Source: Kitasatospora sp. MAP12-44
GTDB taxonomy: Bacteria > Actinomycetota > Actinomycetes > Streptomycetales > Streptomycetaceae
Direction of reading: 5' to 3'
Assembly (NCBI RefSeq): GCF_029892095.1
Contig: NZ_JARZAE010000004.1
Coordinates: 8,618,001 to 8,682,000 of the forward strand
Length of the DNA: 64,000 nucleotides
Below the pieces are notes generated by a model. That model did no database searches, was not told where the DNA came from, and was given only the letters and a program-made list of their open reading frames with translations. The translations under genes and the position numbers were made by a program. Positions 1-8,689 of this stretch are shown here, piece by piece; within the stretch, counting starts at the first letter, position 1, and each line of letters starts with the position of its first letter.

Positions 1-2460
1 TTCGCCCGCCGGTCCCGGGAGCTCGCGGACACCGAGGCCGGAGACGCGCACCGCGCCTACTGGAAGCGGGCACTGGGCTCCGGCACCCCAGGTCTCGCCC
101 TGCCGTCCAACCCTGGCCCGGAGCCTCGGCGCACCATGTTCAGCGCTGACGTTCCTCCCGAACTCGCGGACCATCTCCGGTCCTGCGCGGAGGAGTTGGG
201 GTGCTCCTACTTCACCGTGCTGCTCGGTGCCTACTTCGCGTTGCTTCGGCGGCACAGCGGCCTGGACGACCTCATGGTGTCCATCCCGTTCCACGGCCGG
301 ACCGACCCCTCACTCCGGGACACGGTCGGCTACTTCGTCAACCCGCTGCCGATCCGGCACCGGCTCCGAGCCACCGACAGCTATGCGGAGCTGATACGCG
401 CGCTGCGGTCCGCGGTCAAGGAGTCCCTGAGCCACGGCGAGCTTCCGCTTCCCGCCATCATGCGCGAGGCGGGTTTCACCGGTCCGCAGGCCCGCGCCCA
501 CACCCATCAGTCCCTGTTCCAGTACTGGCACGCGGGACAGCGCGCCGACGTCGATGTGCAGAACCTCGAACTGCGCTCCGGTGGCACCTCCTGCACGCTG
601 AGCATGCTCGACGTGGAGAGCACCGCCGGGTACACGCTCGCGGTGATGGTCAGGGAGGACACCGGCGGTACCCATGTGCTGTGGAAGGACCCCACGGGCG
701 CGGTCGGCCCGGCCGCCGTGGCGGACCTGGCCGAGGACTACCTGGCGATCCTGAAGACCATCGCGGCCGATCCCCGGACGACCCTCGCCCCGGTCCTCGG
801 GCACGTCGCCAGGCCGACGATGGCCCCCCAGCCGGCCCCCCAGCCGGCCGTCGTGCCGGCCGTCGTACCGACCGATAGGCCGGATGGGGCCGGGTCCGGT
901 GGGCTGGCCGAGATGGCGGCGGTGTGGGAGGAGGTACTGGGTTTCGAGGGGATCGGCCCCGAGGATTCGTTCTTCGAGCTGGGCGGGCATTCGCTGCTGG
1001 CCGAGGCGCTGACGCTACAGGCGGGAAAGCATTTCGGGGTGGAGGTTCCGATCCGGGTGCTGTTCACCTTCCCCCGGTTGCGCGACTTCACGGACCAGGT
1101 CCTGGCGACGGTCGGCCCGACCGCTGAGGTGACCGGTCCGGACGCCGCCGTCGCGCCGGACGGCGCGGAGGTCCCCGCGAGCAACTTCCAGCAGCGGATC
1201 TGGCTGATCGAACAGTCCGACGAGTCCGCGCGCGGAAACGTCTGCCTGGCGTGGAAGACCTCCGGCGTGCTGGAGCCGGACCTGCTGGGCAAGGCGCTGG
1301 CGATGCTGGTGGAGAGCCATGAAATCCTGCGCACCCGGTTCGTCGAGCGCGACGGCGCGCTCGTGCAGCAGGTGGGAGAGCCGTGGCAGCCGCAGATCGA
1401 GCAACTCGACCTGCGGGGCACCGCGAGCCCTGACGACGGCATCACCGCCTGGCTGACGGACGCCGCGACGCGCAGGTTCGATCCGGAGTCCGGTCGGCTC
1501 CTGCGGGTGGCCGTCGCCGACCTCGGCGCCGGGCGCCGGGCCCTGCTGGTCTGCGTGCACCATCTGGTGATCGACGGTGAGTCGATCCCCATCCTGCTCG
1601 CCGAGTTGGAGCGGTGCCATGCGGCTGCCCGGCAAGGACGGGCGGCCGGACCCGCAGCCGTTCAGTACCGGGAGTTCGTCGCCGCGCAGCAGGCCGAGAA
1701 GACGGACGGGACCTGGGCCGCGGACCTACGGTACTGGGCCGACGCACTGTCCGGTGCCCCGGCGTATGTGGACGTCCCTACGTCTGCCACGCCGCAGGAG
1801 GAGGGGTCGGTGGCCATGGCGACCGGCGGGGGACTGCTCGGCCGACTGCAGCCGGTCCAGGCCGAACTCGGCGTCTCCTGGTTCATCGTCGCGGCGACCG
1901 CACTGGCGGTCGTGTTCCACCGATGGAGCGGCGAGAGCGACATCACCTTCGAGGTCCCGATCGCCTCCCGCGGCCGGAACCAGGGCCGGTTCGCCGACGT
2001 TCTCGGCCCGTGCCTGAACACCATGGTGCTGCGGTCGAGGCTCGCCCCCGGTGCCGCGGTGGTCGATGTGCTGCGGCAGCTGCGGTCCGCGGCGCTGGAC
2101 GGGACAGAGCACAGCAGCGTGCCCTTCGACGTGGTGATCGCCCACCTCGACCCGGAACGGAGGGAGGGGCGCACTCCGTTCGGCGATCTGATCCTCAACA
2201 TGAACTCGCGCACCAACCGCCATGCCGAACTCGGCGGCGCCGTGCTGACACCGGTGTACACCGAGTCCCTGGCGGTGCACGACAAGCAGTTCGGCCTCAC
2301 GGTGACGCTCACGGAACACAACGGCGAGCTCACCAGTACGGTCGCTCACCGGGGTGAATTCATCTCGGTCGCCGAGGCACGCCAACTGGCGGGCGATCTC
2401 GCCGAGCTGCTCGCCGACTTCGCCGGGAGCCTCGACCGGGCGGTCATGACCAGGTCGTAG
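1..2460 (+). CDS. Nonribosomal peptide synthetase, C-terminal part (C-PCP-C), 5' partial
   Basis: The open frame enters at base 1, so the gene begins outside the window; 819 residues are visible. In order: the C-terminal half of a condensation domain (YWKRALG, IPFHGR, VGYFVNPLPIR), a peptidyl carrier domain with the phosphopantetheine serine in LGGHSLL (about residue 331), then a full condensation domain with HHLVIDG (about residues 520-526). The protein ends directly after this domain, with no adenylation or thioesterase domain. In the family, condensation domains join carrier-bound intermediates; a terminal one can release or cyclise the product, or accept an amine from a partner. Transcription appears to end at the hairpin just downstream. 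The domain calls are firm; the role of the last domain is inference. Confidence 0.93.
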   Translation, partial: FARRSRELADTEAGDAHRAYWKRALGSGTPGLALPSNPGPEPRRTMFSADVPPELADHLRSCAEELGCSYFTVLLGAYFALLRRHSGLDDLMVSIPFHGRTDPSLRDTVGYFVNPLPIRHRLRATDSYAELIRALRSAVKESLSHGELPLPAIMREAGFTGPQARAHTHQSLFQYWHAGQRADVDVQNLELRSGGTSCTLSMLDVESTAGYTLAVMVREDTGGTHVLWKDPTGAVGPAAVADLAEDYLAILKTIAADPRTTLAPVLGHVARPTMAPQPAPQPAVVPAVVPTDRPDGAGSGGLAEMAAVWEEVLGFEGIGPEDSFFELGGHSLLAEALTLQAGKHFGVEVPIRVLFTFPRLRDFTDQVLATVGPTAEVTGPDAAVAPDGAEVPASNFQQRIWLIEQSDESARGNVCLAWKTSGVLEPDLLGKALAMLVESHEILRTRFVERDGALVQQVGEPWQPQIEQLDLRGTASPDDGITAWLTDAATRRFDPESGRLLRVAVADLGAGRRALLVCVHHLVIDGESIPILLAELERCHAAARQGRAAGPAAVQYREFVAAQQAEKTDGTWAADLRYWADALSGAPAYVDVPTSATPQEEGSVAMATGGGLLGRLQPVQAELGVSWFIVAATALAVVFHRWSGESDITFEVPIASRGRNQGRFADVLGPCLNTMVLRSRLAPGAAVVDVLRQLRSAALDGTEHSSVPFDVVIAHLDPERREGRTPFGDLILNMNSRTNRHAELGGAVLTPVYTESLAVHDKQFGLTVTLTEHNGELTSTVAHRGEFISVAEARQLAGDLAELLADFAGSLDRAVMTRS

Positions 2461-2474
2461 CCGCAGTCCGAGCG

Positions 2475-2517
2475 CGCCCCGGGTTCTCTTGACATGACGT
2501 CAAAGGGACCCGGGGCG
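2475..2517 (+). terminator. Terminator hairpin after the NRPS gene
   Basis: Two 19-base arms at 2475-2493 and 2499-2517 pair at about 17 of 19 positions around a 5-base loop. The stem contains CGCCCCGGG facing CCCGGGGCG. It starts 15 bases after the NRPS stop codon, where a factor-independent or hairpin-assisted terminator is expected. Confidence 0.75.
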
Positions 2518-3121
2518 TTCAGTGCCGGCCGTCTTCGACAAGCAGGCGTACCGCTCAGCAGGGTCGGTACCCGGATCAAACGTCGCCAGGCCGTCGCAGG
2601 CCTCATCAACGAGTACCGGCGAGCCGGCTGACATTCCACCAGAAGCTCGTTGTCGGTGGCATCCAGGCCGCGTAGGAGCCGAGACGACGGTGGTCGGGCA
2701 GCTTCCCAGACCCCTGTCACCCCCCGTCCCCGCCGCTGCTCCCGCCGTCGCCCCCGCTGTCCCCGCCCCCGCCTCCGCTGCTTCCCCCGCCTCCATTGCA
2801 AGAGTCCTCCCCGGCTTCGCAGCATGGCATTGGTTGCCCGCAGCGCCAGCCGCTACATCCGGCCACTCACGGGACATCCAGTCGTTCTGGCGCGGTGCAG
2901 GTTCGGGGCGCCGTCCTGCCGGTGGCGCGGCGTTACCTTGCCGGTCGGTTGGCCTGGTCGACAGTCTCCCTGCCCTCGCGGTTGCGCCAGCAGCTCGTGC
3001 CCGACCGATGGCCTCCGGAAGTGCTCGCCTCGGTAGGCCCGCCACCTCCCGGCCTCGACCGTTCGGTTCATCTCTCGGAGTGGACCACGGGAGACCTGCG
3101 CTGCCGGTACGAGCCGCTGAC

Positions 3122-3560
3122 GTCACGATCGGGCAGCGCGGGCGCCTCATCCTCCCCGCCCAGATCCAGCGCGCCACCAGCATCACCCCTGGTGCGCGCG
3201 TCGCCCTGCGCACCGCGCCGAACGGCACGGTCAACTCCGCAATGGACTCCCCGCCCACTCCGCATCGCCGACGGGCCATGCTCGACGTGGTCGCAGTGCT
3301 GCTGACGCCTGCGCGGAGACCGGCGGGACCTTCTGGGGCTGGAGCGAGGAGGAGTGGTTCCACCTGCTCGGCCGCGCTCAGGCCGAGTTCCGCCAGCACG
3401 CGCCCGCCTGGGTTGGCGATGAGGTCCGGCCCTTTCGGGACGCGACCTCCGAAGAAGGCTTGGGTTTCGGTGATCCTGTTGTCCTGGACGGTGCTCAGAA
3501 GGCATTGATTTCGGCACGCAGGGCATTGTGCGGGCGATACGCGCGCGGACAAGGCGTAGG
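3122..3560 (+). pseudogene. Debris of an AbrB/SpoVT-like protein and a Tn554-type integrase
   Basis: Two degenerate pieces lie in different frames. At 3122-3240 a stretch reads VTIGQRGRLILPAQI...TPGARVALR, the pattern of a SpoVT/AbrB DNA-binding domain (MazE-like antitoxins, transition regulators). At about 3298-3560, one frame over, ETGGTFWGWSEEEW...LLGRAQAEFRQHAPAW resembles the N-terminal part of large tyrosine recombinases of Tn554-type transposons. Neither piece has a credible start or the rest of its domain. The remainder of 2518-3984 shows no gene I can support; it includes a TTGACA at 3709 without a convincing -10. The integrase piece matters because an apparently intact recombinase of that class sits at the other end of the window. 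Confidence 0.5.
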
Positions 3561-3984
3561 ACTCTTAACGCCAACAGACGTGCGAACTTGGTGGTTCAGC
3601 ACGGCATCTACGCCCCGTGACGGTTTGCACCAGCCCTTGGATGCGACTGCCGGGAGTCCGACGAGCCATCATGCAAGACCCAGGTCAACGGGCAGGTCCA
3701 GGAGAGTATTGACACGCCGTCAGCAAAGTTGCACCATTGTAACTCATCCTCCACTTGGCTGATTTCCATATCAACGGCTGGCTGGAGCCCCTCTGTTCGG
3801 CGCTGCTTCGAGCATGCTCCTTGCCCGTACCTGGCTCACGCTCGCCCGATCGATAGAGCATGCGTGATGACGCGGAAACCAGCTGCACATGCCCGCCGGA
3901 ACTCAAGGGCGACGCAGCGGCCTTACAAACCGATCTTCGACTCAACCGATGCGTTGCCAAGAAGGCTTGAGGTGGTCGTTCCCC

Positions 3985-5256
3985 GTGGCTGACAGCTCCC
4001 TCCACAGCGGCCTGGCCGCGGGAGTGGCCGGCAAGCCGTCGACGGCTTCCTCGCCGAACTGCCCTGTGACTGGGCAGATGGCAGCGGCAGGTCGGCCGGG
4101 TCCGGGGATGCACTTCAGCGACTCGTTGGGCTGCTGGGTGGTCGAGGGATACGCAGAGGCCGTGGCGGTCATGCGCAGCAGCGCGCTGGAGGTTCCGCTC
4201 CTTCCGTTGCCCCGTGGTCTTGGGACCGCGGCAGAGCGTACGGCCCTGGAACCGCTGTGGGAGCAGGCCAGGCACATCCCGCTCTACACTGGCGGGCAGG
4301 CCCATCGCCGACTACGGCATGAGCTGCGTGACGCCTTCACCCGGGAGTCCGTCGAGGCCTGGCGCCCCTCCATCCGCGAGGTGGTTGATGATTCGGTCAC
4401 TGGCTGCCTGCCCTCCGGTCGGGCCGAGGTCGTCGAGGACATCGGCAAGCCGGTCCTCCGCGAGGTGATGGCCGAGGTCGTGGGCATCCCCGCGGACGCA
4501 CGCGCCGAGTTCGGCCAGTGGGCGGATGTCACGGTCAGGGCAGGCGCCTTCGGAACGCCGCAGTGGTCGGAGGGCCTGCTGGCCGAGGTCGTCGAGGCTG
4601 TCACCTCGATCGACCGCCTCATCGGCGAGGTGGTGGCGGATGCACGCGCGGTGCCCGCCGGAAGCGTGCTGGCCCATGCGCTGGAACGGCGCAAACACGG
4701 CGGGGGGCTTTCCGAGCAGGAAATCTCAGCCAATGCCCGCGCGCTCTACACGGCCGGCCTCTACACGACCACTTACCTGATCGCCGCCGCGGCGTACTAC
4801 CTGTTCCGCGACGCCACCGTCCTGGAACAGGCTCGCCAGGACAGGCGGGAACTCGCGAAGGTGGTGCGGGAGACCCTGCGCTTCGCCTGTCCCGCAGTGG
4901 AAACGGCTCTTCGGCGCGCGACACGAGATGTCGTGATCAACGGCGAGACCATTCGGCGCGGCCAATTCGTGCGCACCGTGGTCCTGCGTGCCAGCCGTGA
5001 TCCCAGCCGCTTTCCGGAGCCCGACGTCTTCAAGCACGAACGTCCCCGCCAGGGACGAGAACTGGTCTTCGGAGTCGGCTCGCACATCTGCCTCGGCAAC
5101 CATCTGGCCACCACCATCACCGAGGAGATATGCGGCGCACTGGCCGCCCCGGAGCACAACGCGCGCCTGGCCGAACCCCACCCGGTATTCCGCCGCCGCC
5201 CAGCCGTACCCGTGATGTGGGGACCGGAGTGGGTGCACCTGGAACTGGGCCCCTGA
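3985..5256 (+). CDS. Cytochrome P450 with atypical I-helix
   Basis: A 423-residue bacterial class I P450. The heme loop FGVGSHICLGNHLA carries the cysteine ligand (about residue 369), and the K-helix ExxR motif is ETLR. The I-helix reads AGLYTT (about residues 257-262), where most P450s have AG-x-(D/E)-T-T, so the acid of the acid-alcohol pair is a tyrosine. I chose GTG at 3985, with GAGGTGG about 10 bases upstream; a longer frame from ATG 3889 has no ribosome binding site and no P450-like sequence. Redox partners are not encoded nearby. The next gene encodes a 44-residue peptide, and an NRPS ends 1.5 kb upstream, so the substrate may be a ribosomal peptide or a carrier-bound NRPS intermediate. 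Family certain, substrate unknown. Confidence 0.93.
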   Translation: MADSSLHSGLAAGVAGKPSTASSPNCPVTGQMAAAGRPGPGMHFSDSLGCWVVEGYAEAVAVMRSSALEVPLLPLPRGLGTAAERTALEPLWEQARHIPLYTGGQAHRRLRHELRDAFTRESVEAWRPSIREVVDDSVTGCLPSGRAEVVEDIGKPVLREVMAEVVGIPADARAEFGQWADVTVRAGAFGTPQWSEGLLAEVVEAVTSIDRLIGEVVADARAVPAGSVLAHALERRKHGGGLSEQEISANARALYTAGLYTTTYLIAAAAYYLFRDATVLEQARQDRRELAKVVRETLRFACPAVETALRRATRDVVINGETIRRGQFVRTVVLRASRDPSRFPEPDVFKHERPRQGRELVFGVGSHICLGNHLATTITEEICGALAAPEHNARLAEPHPVFRRRPAVPVMWGPEWVHLELGP

Positions 5257-5334
5257 CCATCACTCCGCCGTCGGCAATCGACGCGATTGATGAATCCGCA
5301 CCAGGAGATACCCGAGAGTAGAGGAGAGCCCGAC

Positions 5335-5469
5335 ATGTCCAATGACATCGACCCCTCGGCCCTGCCCAGCGCTGAGGAACTGCTCACCGAGGACGCGGCC
5401 ACCGCGCCGCTCGCGCAGATCACCCAGGAGGTCCTGCAGAGCGTGGCCTACCGGACGCACGAGGCGTAA
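5335..5469 (+). CDS. 44-residue peptide, candidate RiPP precursor
   Basis: A short gene with a good ribosome binding site (GAGGAGAG) before ATG 5335. The peptide has no signal sequence and no cysteine. Its first half is acidic (SNDIDP, SAEELLTED), its middle amphipathic, and it ends in LQSVAYRTHEA, with one Tyr and one His three residues apart. It starts 78 bases after the P450 stop, on the same strand, and is followed by a hairpin, so the two probably form one transcript. An acidic leader, a short aromatic C-terminal segment and an adjacent P450 fit P450-modified ribosomal peptides (biarylitide-like and atropopeptide-like families). It does not match the known MRYYH-type cores. It could instead be a small regulatory or helper protein. 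Confidence 0.6.
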   Translation: MSNDIDPSALPSAEELLTEDAATAPLAQITQEVLQSVAYRTHEA

Positions 5470-5514
5470 GGAACACCGCCAAGCCCCTGGGCCGGCGGTG
5501 AAGCAAGGTCACCG

Positions 5515-5548
5515 ACGATCCGCGCCGCGCTCCCGCGACGCGGATCGT
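5515..5548 (+). terminator. Terminator hairpin after the 44-residue peptide gene
   Basis: Arms ACGATCCGCGCCGCG (5515-5529) and CGCGACGCGGATCGT (5534-5548) pair at 14 of 15 positions around a 4-base loop. It lies 45 bases past the peptide stop and separates the P450-peptide unit from the next gene. Confidence 0.7.
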
Positions 5549-5644
5549 TCTGGAACCGCCAGACCCACTGGCGCGGCGGGAACCACGCGCGGGAACAAGG
5601 CATGACTCACCGTCACCGGCCCGAGAGCAGGGAGATCGACCACC

Positions 5645-6565
5645 ATGCGCGTCCTGTACGTCAGCCCGATGGAGTACGGCGCGAACGCGGCCGTCGACGC
5701 GGTCGGCCAGGGTCTGCAGTGCCGGCTCGCCGAGAGCGGCATCGAACTGCGGGTGATCTGCGCCGACTTCCGCGACAAGGACTGGCCGGACACCGCCGAC
5801 GCCGCGATGCTGGCCGGTGTCAAGGCGGGGGTGGACGCGATCGTGGTCTGGGTGGTCACCCCCGACTCCGCAGCGGTGGGGGCGGCGGCCGCGATGCGGC
5901 AGGGCATCCCCGTCATCACCTTGGAGCGCCCGCACTATCCCGTTTCCGCGTCCATCGTCTATCCGAACTTCAACCACGGCGTCTACATGGCCGAGCATCT
6001 CGCCGCGCTGCTGCCGACCGGAGCGGACGTCGCCGTGATCGGCGGCCCCGGCTCCGTGGACGACGACGAGTTGGTCATGGGCCTCCAGCGGGGACTGCGC
6101 CTGATGGGCCTGCACCTGGTGAACGACCCCGAGGACCCCCGGTACAAGAACGTCAGCGATGTGGCTGAGGGCGGCCGGCAGAAGGCACTCAATATCCTGG
6201 CCGACTTCCCCCGACTCGACGGCCTCATCCCTTACAACGACGAGACCATGCTGGGCGCCGTCGAGGCCCTCAGGGAGACCGGACGGCTGGGCGAAGTGGC
6301 CATGGTGTCCCGCAACGGGACGCCCGCGGCCGTCCAGGCCGTCCGGGGCGGCCTGAGCGCCGGTACGTGGGATGTCGACGTCACCGGCAACGGCCAGCAG
6401 CTCGCCGATCTGGTGATCCGCGCCGCCGTGCGGCAGGAGGTCCTCGACGGACTGTGCATCGCGGGCCCGATCGGACACATGATCACGCCGGAGCGGACGG
6501 CTCACTGGGAGCCGTGGGAGCGTCGTATCCCCTACCACGCCTTCCGGCTGGGCCTGGAGCAGTAG
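5645..6565 (+). CDS. Cytosolic periplasmic-binding-protein-like (sugar-binding fold) protein
   Basis: A 306-residue protein with the two-lobed type 1 periplasmic-binding fold (Peripla_BP_4 / LacI ligand domain). Recognisable segments are VDAIVVW...PDSAAVGAAAAMRQGIPVIT in the first lobe, YNDETMLGAVEALRETG in the second, and the family-like DVTGNGQQLADLVI. There is no signal peptide or lipobox and no LacI helix-turn-helix, so it is probably cytoplasmic. ATG 5645 follows GGGAGATCG. It lies downstream of the P450 and peptide genes, beyond a terminator. It may sense or carry a small ligand for the biosynthetic locus; that role is inference. Confidence 0.7.
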   Translation: MRVLYVSPMEYGANAAVDAVGQGLQCRLAESGIELRVICADFRDKDWPDTADAAMLAGVKAGVDAIVVWVVTPDSAAVGAAAAMRQGIPVITLERPHYPVSASIVYPNFNHGVYMAEHLAALLPTGADVAVIGGPGSVDDDELVMGLQRGLRLMGLHLVNDPEDPRYKNVSDVAEGGRQKALNILADFPRLDGLIPYNDETMLGAVEALRETGRLGEVAMVSRNGTPAAVQAVRGGLSAGTWDVDVTGNGQQLADLVIRAAVRQEVLDGLCIAGPIGHMITPERTAHWEPWERRIPYHAFRLGLEQ

Positions 6566-6599
6566 TTCACGAGTCCGGTGCCGCCGTCCCCGGGTGCGT

Positions 6600-6735
6600 G
6601 AGCCGATCGGGAAGCTGTCCGCGCCGAGGACGTTCAACAGATCCAGCTTGTCGTAGCTGTCGGCGCCATGCGTCGCGGTGAAGATGAGCAGGGACTGCGA
6701 CTGGTCGGGGTCCTCTAGGTTCTGGCAGAACAGGT
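6600..6735 (-). pseudogene. Possible C-terminal remnant of an MmyB-like XRE regulator
   Basis: On the minus strand a short frame reads QSLLIFTATHGADSYDKLDLLNVLG. The spacing of hydrophobic residues resembles the C-terminal end of MmyB-like ligand-binding domains, which end in a pattern such as QxLVVYxAEPGSxSxDALxLL. No helix-turn-helix or start codon is present. Short and weak; it could be chance. Confidence 0.25.
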
Positions 6736-6760
6736 CCCCACCCCAATCGAGGATCCCAGG

Positions 6761-7354
6761 TTGACCGCTCGACAGGTGCGACTCGCGCTCGCATCAGCCT
6801 TGCTCGTCCTGTTCCCGCAGCCCCTCGCCGCGGCGGCCGCGCACCGCGCGGTCACTCCCGTGGCGCCAGCCGGCGATTGCGCCCCGGCCGGCGACAGTTC
6901 GGGCGCCAACCTCGCCGCCGTGATCGCCCAGACCTTCCGCGACGAGGGCCTCCCGCTCGCCGCCCAGCTGCTCGCCTACCCGCCCACCGACTTCACCGGC
7001 ACCTACCCCTCGCGCGTCGAGAACGCCACCGGGTACATGCTCACCACCGAGAACCTCATCGACATCCAGCACCTCTACGCCGGCGACGACCCCGCTGTCC
7101 GCGGCTCCGCCCAGGTCTCCCCGCTGAACGCGGCAAGCCTGGCCGGCCTCGCTCCCGCGATCGTCGGCACCGCGCAGTTCGACCCTCTGCGCGACGAGGG
7201 CCAGGCCTACGCCGATGCGCTGCGCAAGGCGGGCGTGGACGTCTTCGTGCGCAACTACGACGGCCTGATCCACGGGTTCCTCAACATGTTCCCCGTCTCA
7301 CCCGCCGCCGCCCTGACCGGGCTCTACGCCCAACTCGCCAAGCGGCTCAGCTGA
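6761..7354 (+). pseudogene. 5'-truncated alpha/beta hydrolase (HSL/fold-3 esterase)
   Basis: The last 150 residues are a clear hormone-sensitive-lipase-type esterase: nucleophile motif GDSSGAN, acid region FDPLRDEG and catalytic His in GLIHGF. The N-terminal half, with the HGGG oxyanion motif and cap, is missing. It is replaced by about 45 residues of low-complexity sequence from a TTG at 6761 that has no good ribosome binding site. The catalytic triad survives but the fold is incomplete, so I call it a broken gene. Confidence 0.7.
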
Positions 7355-8164
7355 TACCTCGCACGACCGATACCGCCGGCGCCCGCTGGTCGATCTCGAC
7401 CGGCGGGCGCCGGTGAGCTGGTGATCCAGCGCCGCAGCCCGCACCCCGAACACCTTCTCCAGTAGCTCGCCCTCCAGGTCTGAAAGGTGGAGGGCCTCCA
7501 GCGGGGGGCGCGAGGAAGGGGAGGTGGTCGAGTGGGCGGTGGCCGCGCGGACGCGCGCGACTTCCAGCGGGCTCGGCGCGGTCGGCGTCGCGGTGGCCAC
7601 GGCAGGAAGGTCGGCCAGGTCGATGCGCCGCATGGACCGGTGGACCGGGGCCGGGTTGGTGACGGCGGTGGTCAGCGCCTGCAGGAGGTGCTCGGGCAGG
7701 CGCGAGGAGGCGGTGGCGTACCAGAACTGGCCGGGCGGTCCGGCCTCGAACAGCCAGCGCTCGGTGTCGCTGGCCATCTCGGCGTCGTGCCGCAAGGGTT
7801 TGTCCTGGACGTGGAGTCGGACGAAACGGTCCGGGGACTGGTAGGTGAGGAAGGGGGTGGCGGGGTTCAGGCTCCACTTTCCGGCGAGGAGTCCGAGGCA
7901 CGTCTCGACTCCGACGGTCCGGTCGTCGCGGTTCAGGTACGCGCCGGGGCCGTGGGTGTAGGCGTCGGCGAGTGCGGTGGTGAAGTCCGCGACGCGGGCG
8001 CGCAGGTCCGGTGAGACGACGAAGGTGTTCCCCTCGTCGTCCTGGCTCAAAGCCCAGCCGGCGTCGACCAGCGGCTGGACGGCTTCGGAACCGTCGGCGT
8101 CCGCGTTGGCGAGGTAGCGCGGGGCGACCCGGTACTCGCGAGGCGTGTCAGGCGTGTTGGGCAT
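7298..8164 (-). CDS. DUF317 domain protein
   Basis: A 288-residue protein of the Streptomyces DUF317 family. It has the typical opening YRVAPRYLAN, then PLVDAGWALSQDDEGNTFVVSPDLR and repeated 'FTTALADA'/'LLQALTTAV' helices, giving two tandem DUF317-like halves (about residues 5-95 and 100-190). ATG 8164 follows CGAGGACC. Such proteins are common in Streptomyces, often near mobile or Abi-like genes, and have no settled function. The last 19 codons overlap the 3' end of the esterase remnant on the other strand, so the natural stop was probably lost. A second copy of its tail lies just upstream. Confidence 0.7.
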   Translation of the reverse strand: MPNTPDTPREYRVAPRYLANADADGSEAVQPLVDAGWALSQDDEGNTFVVSPDLRARVADFTTALADAYTHGPGAYLNRDDRTVGVETCLGLLAGKWSLNPATPFLTYQSPDRFVRLHVQDKPLRHDAEMASDTERWLFEAGPPGQFWYATASSRLPEHLLQALTTAVTNPAPVHRSMRRIDLADLPAVATATPTAPSPLEVARVRAATAHSTTSPSSRPPLEALHLSDLEGELLEKVFGVRAAALDHQLTGARRSRSTSGRRRYRSCEVSAEPLGELGVEPGQGGGG

Positions 8165-8184
8165 GGCAGGGTCCTCGCGGCGGG

Positions 8185-8433
8185 TCAGCGGGCTCGGCCG
8201 GCGAGCGCGGGCCTCGGGAGCGCCGCAGGCCGGGTGACGGTGGTGTAGGCGAGCGCGGAGGTGCTCGGCCTCGGCGCGGGTGTGGAGCGGGCGGTCGCTG
8301 CCCGCATCCGCGCGACCTTCAGGGGGCTCGGCGCGGTCAGCGTCGCGGTGGCCTGGATGGGAAGGCGGGCCAGGTCGGCAGGCCGCCAGTACCGGGTGGC
8401 CTGGGCAGGGTTGTTCTCTGCCAAGTGCAGCAT
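8185..8433 (-). pseudogene. Duplicated C-terminal tail of a DUF317 gene
   Basis: The frame reads RPADLARLPIQATATLTAPSP then LKVARMRAATARSTPAP. The DUF317 gene below has IDLADLPAVATATPTAPSP then LEVARVRAATAHSTTSP at the equivalent place. The match shows that a second, tandem DUF317 gene once stood here and that only its 3' part remains. No start or DUF317 core is left. Confidence 0.65.
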
Positions 8434-8617
8434 GTTGAGGCAGGACGACGACGGCCATGCAAGATCGTGTAGCGGATCCCTGCTCCCCAGGTTGGCAGAA
8501 CGGGCAGCAGACTGGGGCCGCGGAGTGTGACACTACCGGCGTGACCAAGAAGCCCAAGACAGTTAAGAGGTCGCACAGATAGGCGACAGCTTTGTCCGGT
8601 GGGCAGGCGTGGCAAAT

Positions 8618-8667
8618 GCAGGTTCCGTGATCACGGAGCGTCATGGCCCCGTGATCACGGAACCTGC
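8618..8667. repeat. Perfect 19-bp inverted repeat resembling an IS5-type end
   Basis: Arms GCAGGTTCCGTGATCACGG (8618-8636) and CCGTGATCACGGAACCTGC (8649-8667) are perfect inverted repeats with a 12-base centre. Its right part resembles, in the same orientation, the sequence just beyond the IS5-type transposase at 10351-10390 (GATCACAGAGCGTC... then TGATCACGGAACCTG). It is therefore probably an insertion-sequence end or a miniature derivative. It lies between the DUF317 debris and the metallo-hydrolase gene. Confidence 0.65.
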
Positions 8668-8689
8668 GATTGCGCCGAGTGGGGCACGG

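Noticed and set aside
2461..3508. Several 70-350 codon frames on both strands after the NRPS
   Set aside because: Low-complexity Ala/Pro/Arg composition, no starts with binding sites; only two short segments resemble known proteins.
3709..3743. TTGACA with a nearby GTTGCA/TGTAAC dyad upstream of the P450
   Set aside because: No credible -10 at proper spacing, and it lies about 240 bases from the chosen start; could be chance.
5420..6637. A 405-codon minus-strand frame opposite the sugar-binding-like gene
   Set aside because: Antisense of a well-supported gene; its composition (His/Arg/Gly/Asp-rich) is typical of high-GC shadow frames and it has no family pattern.
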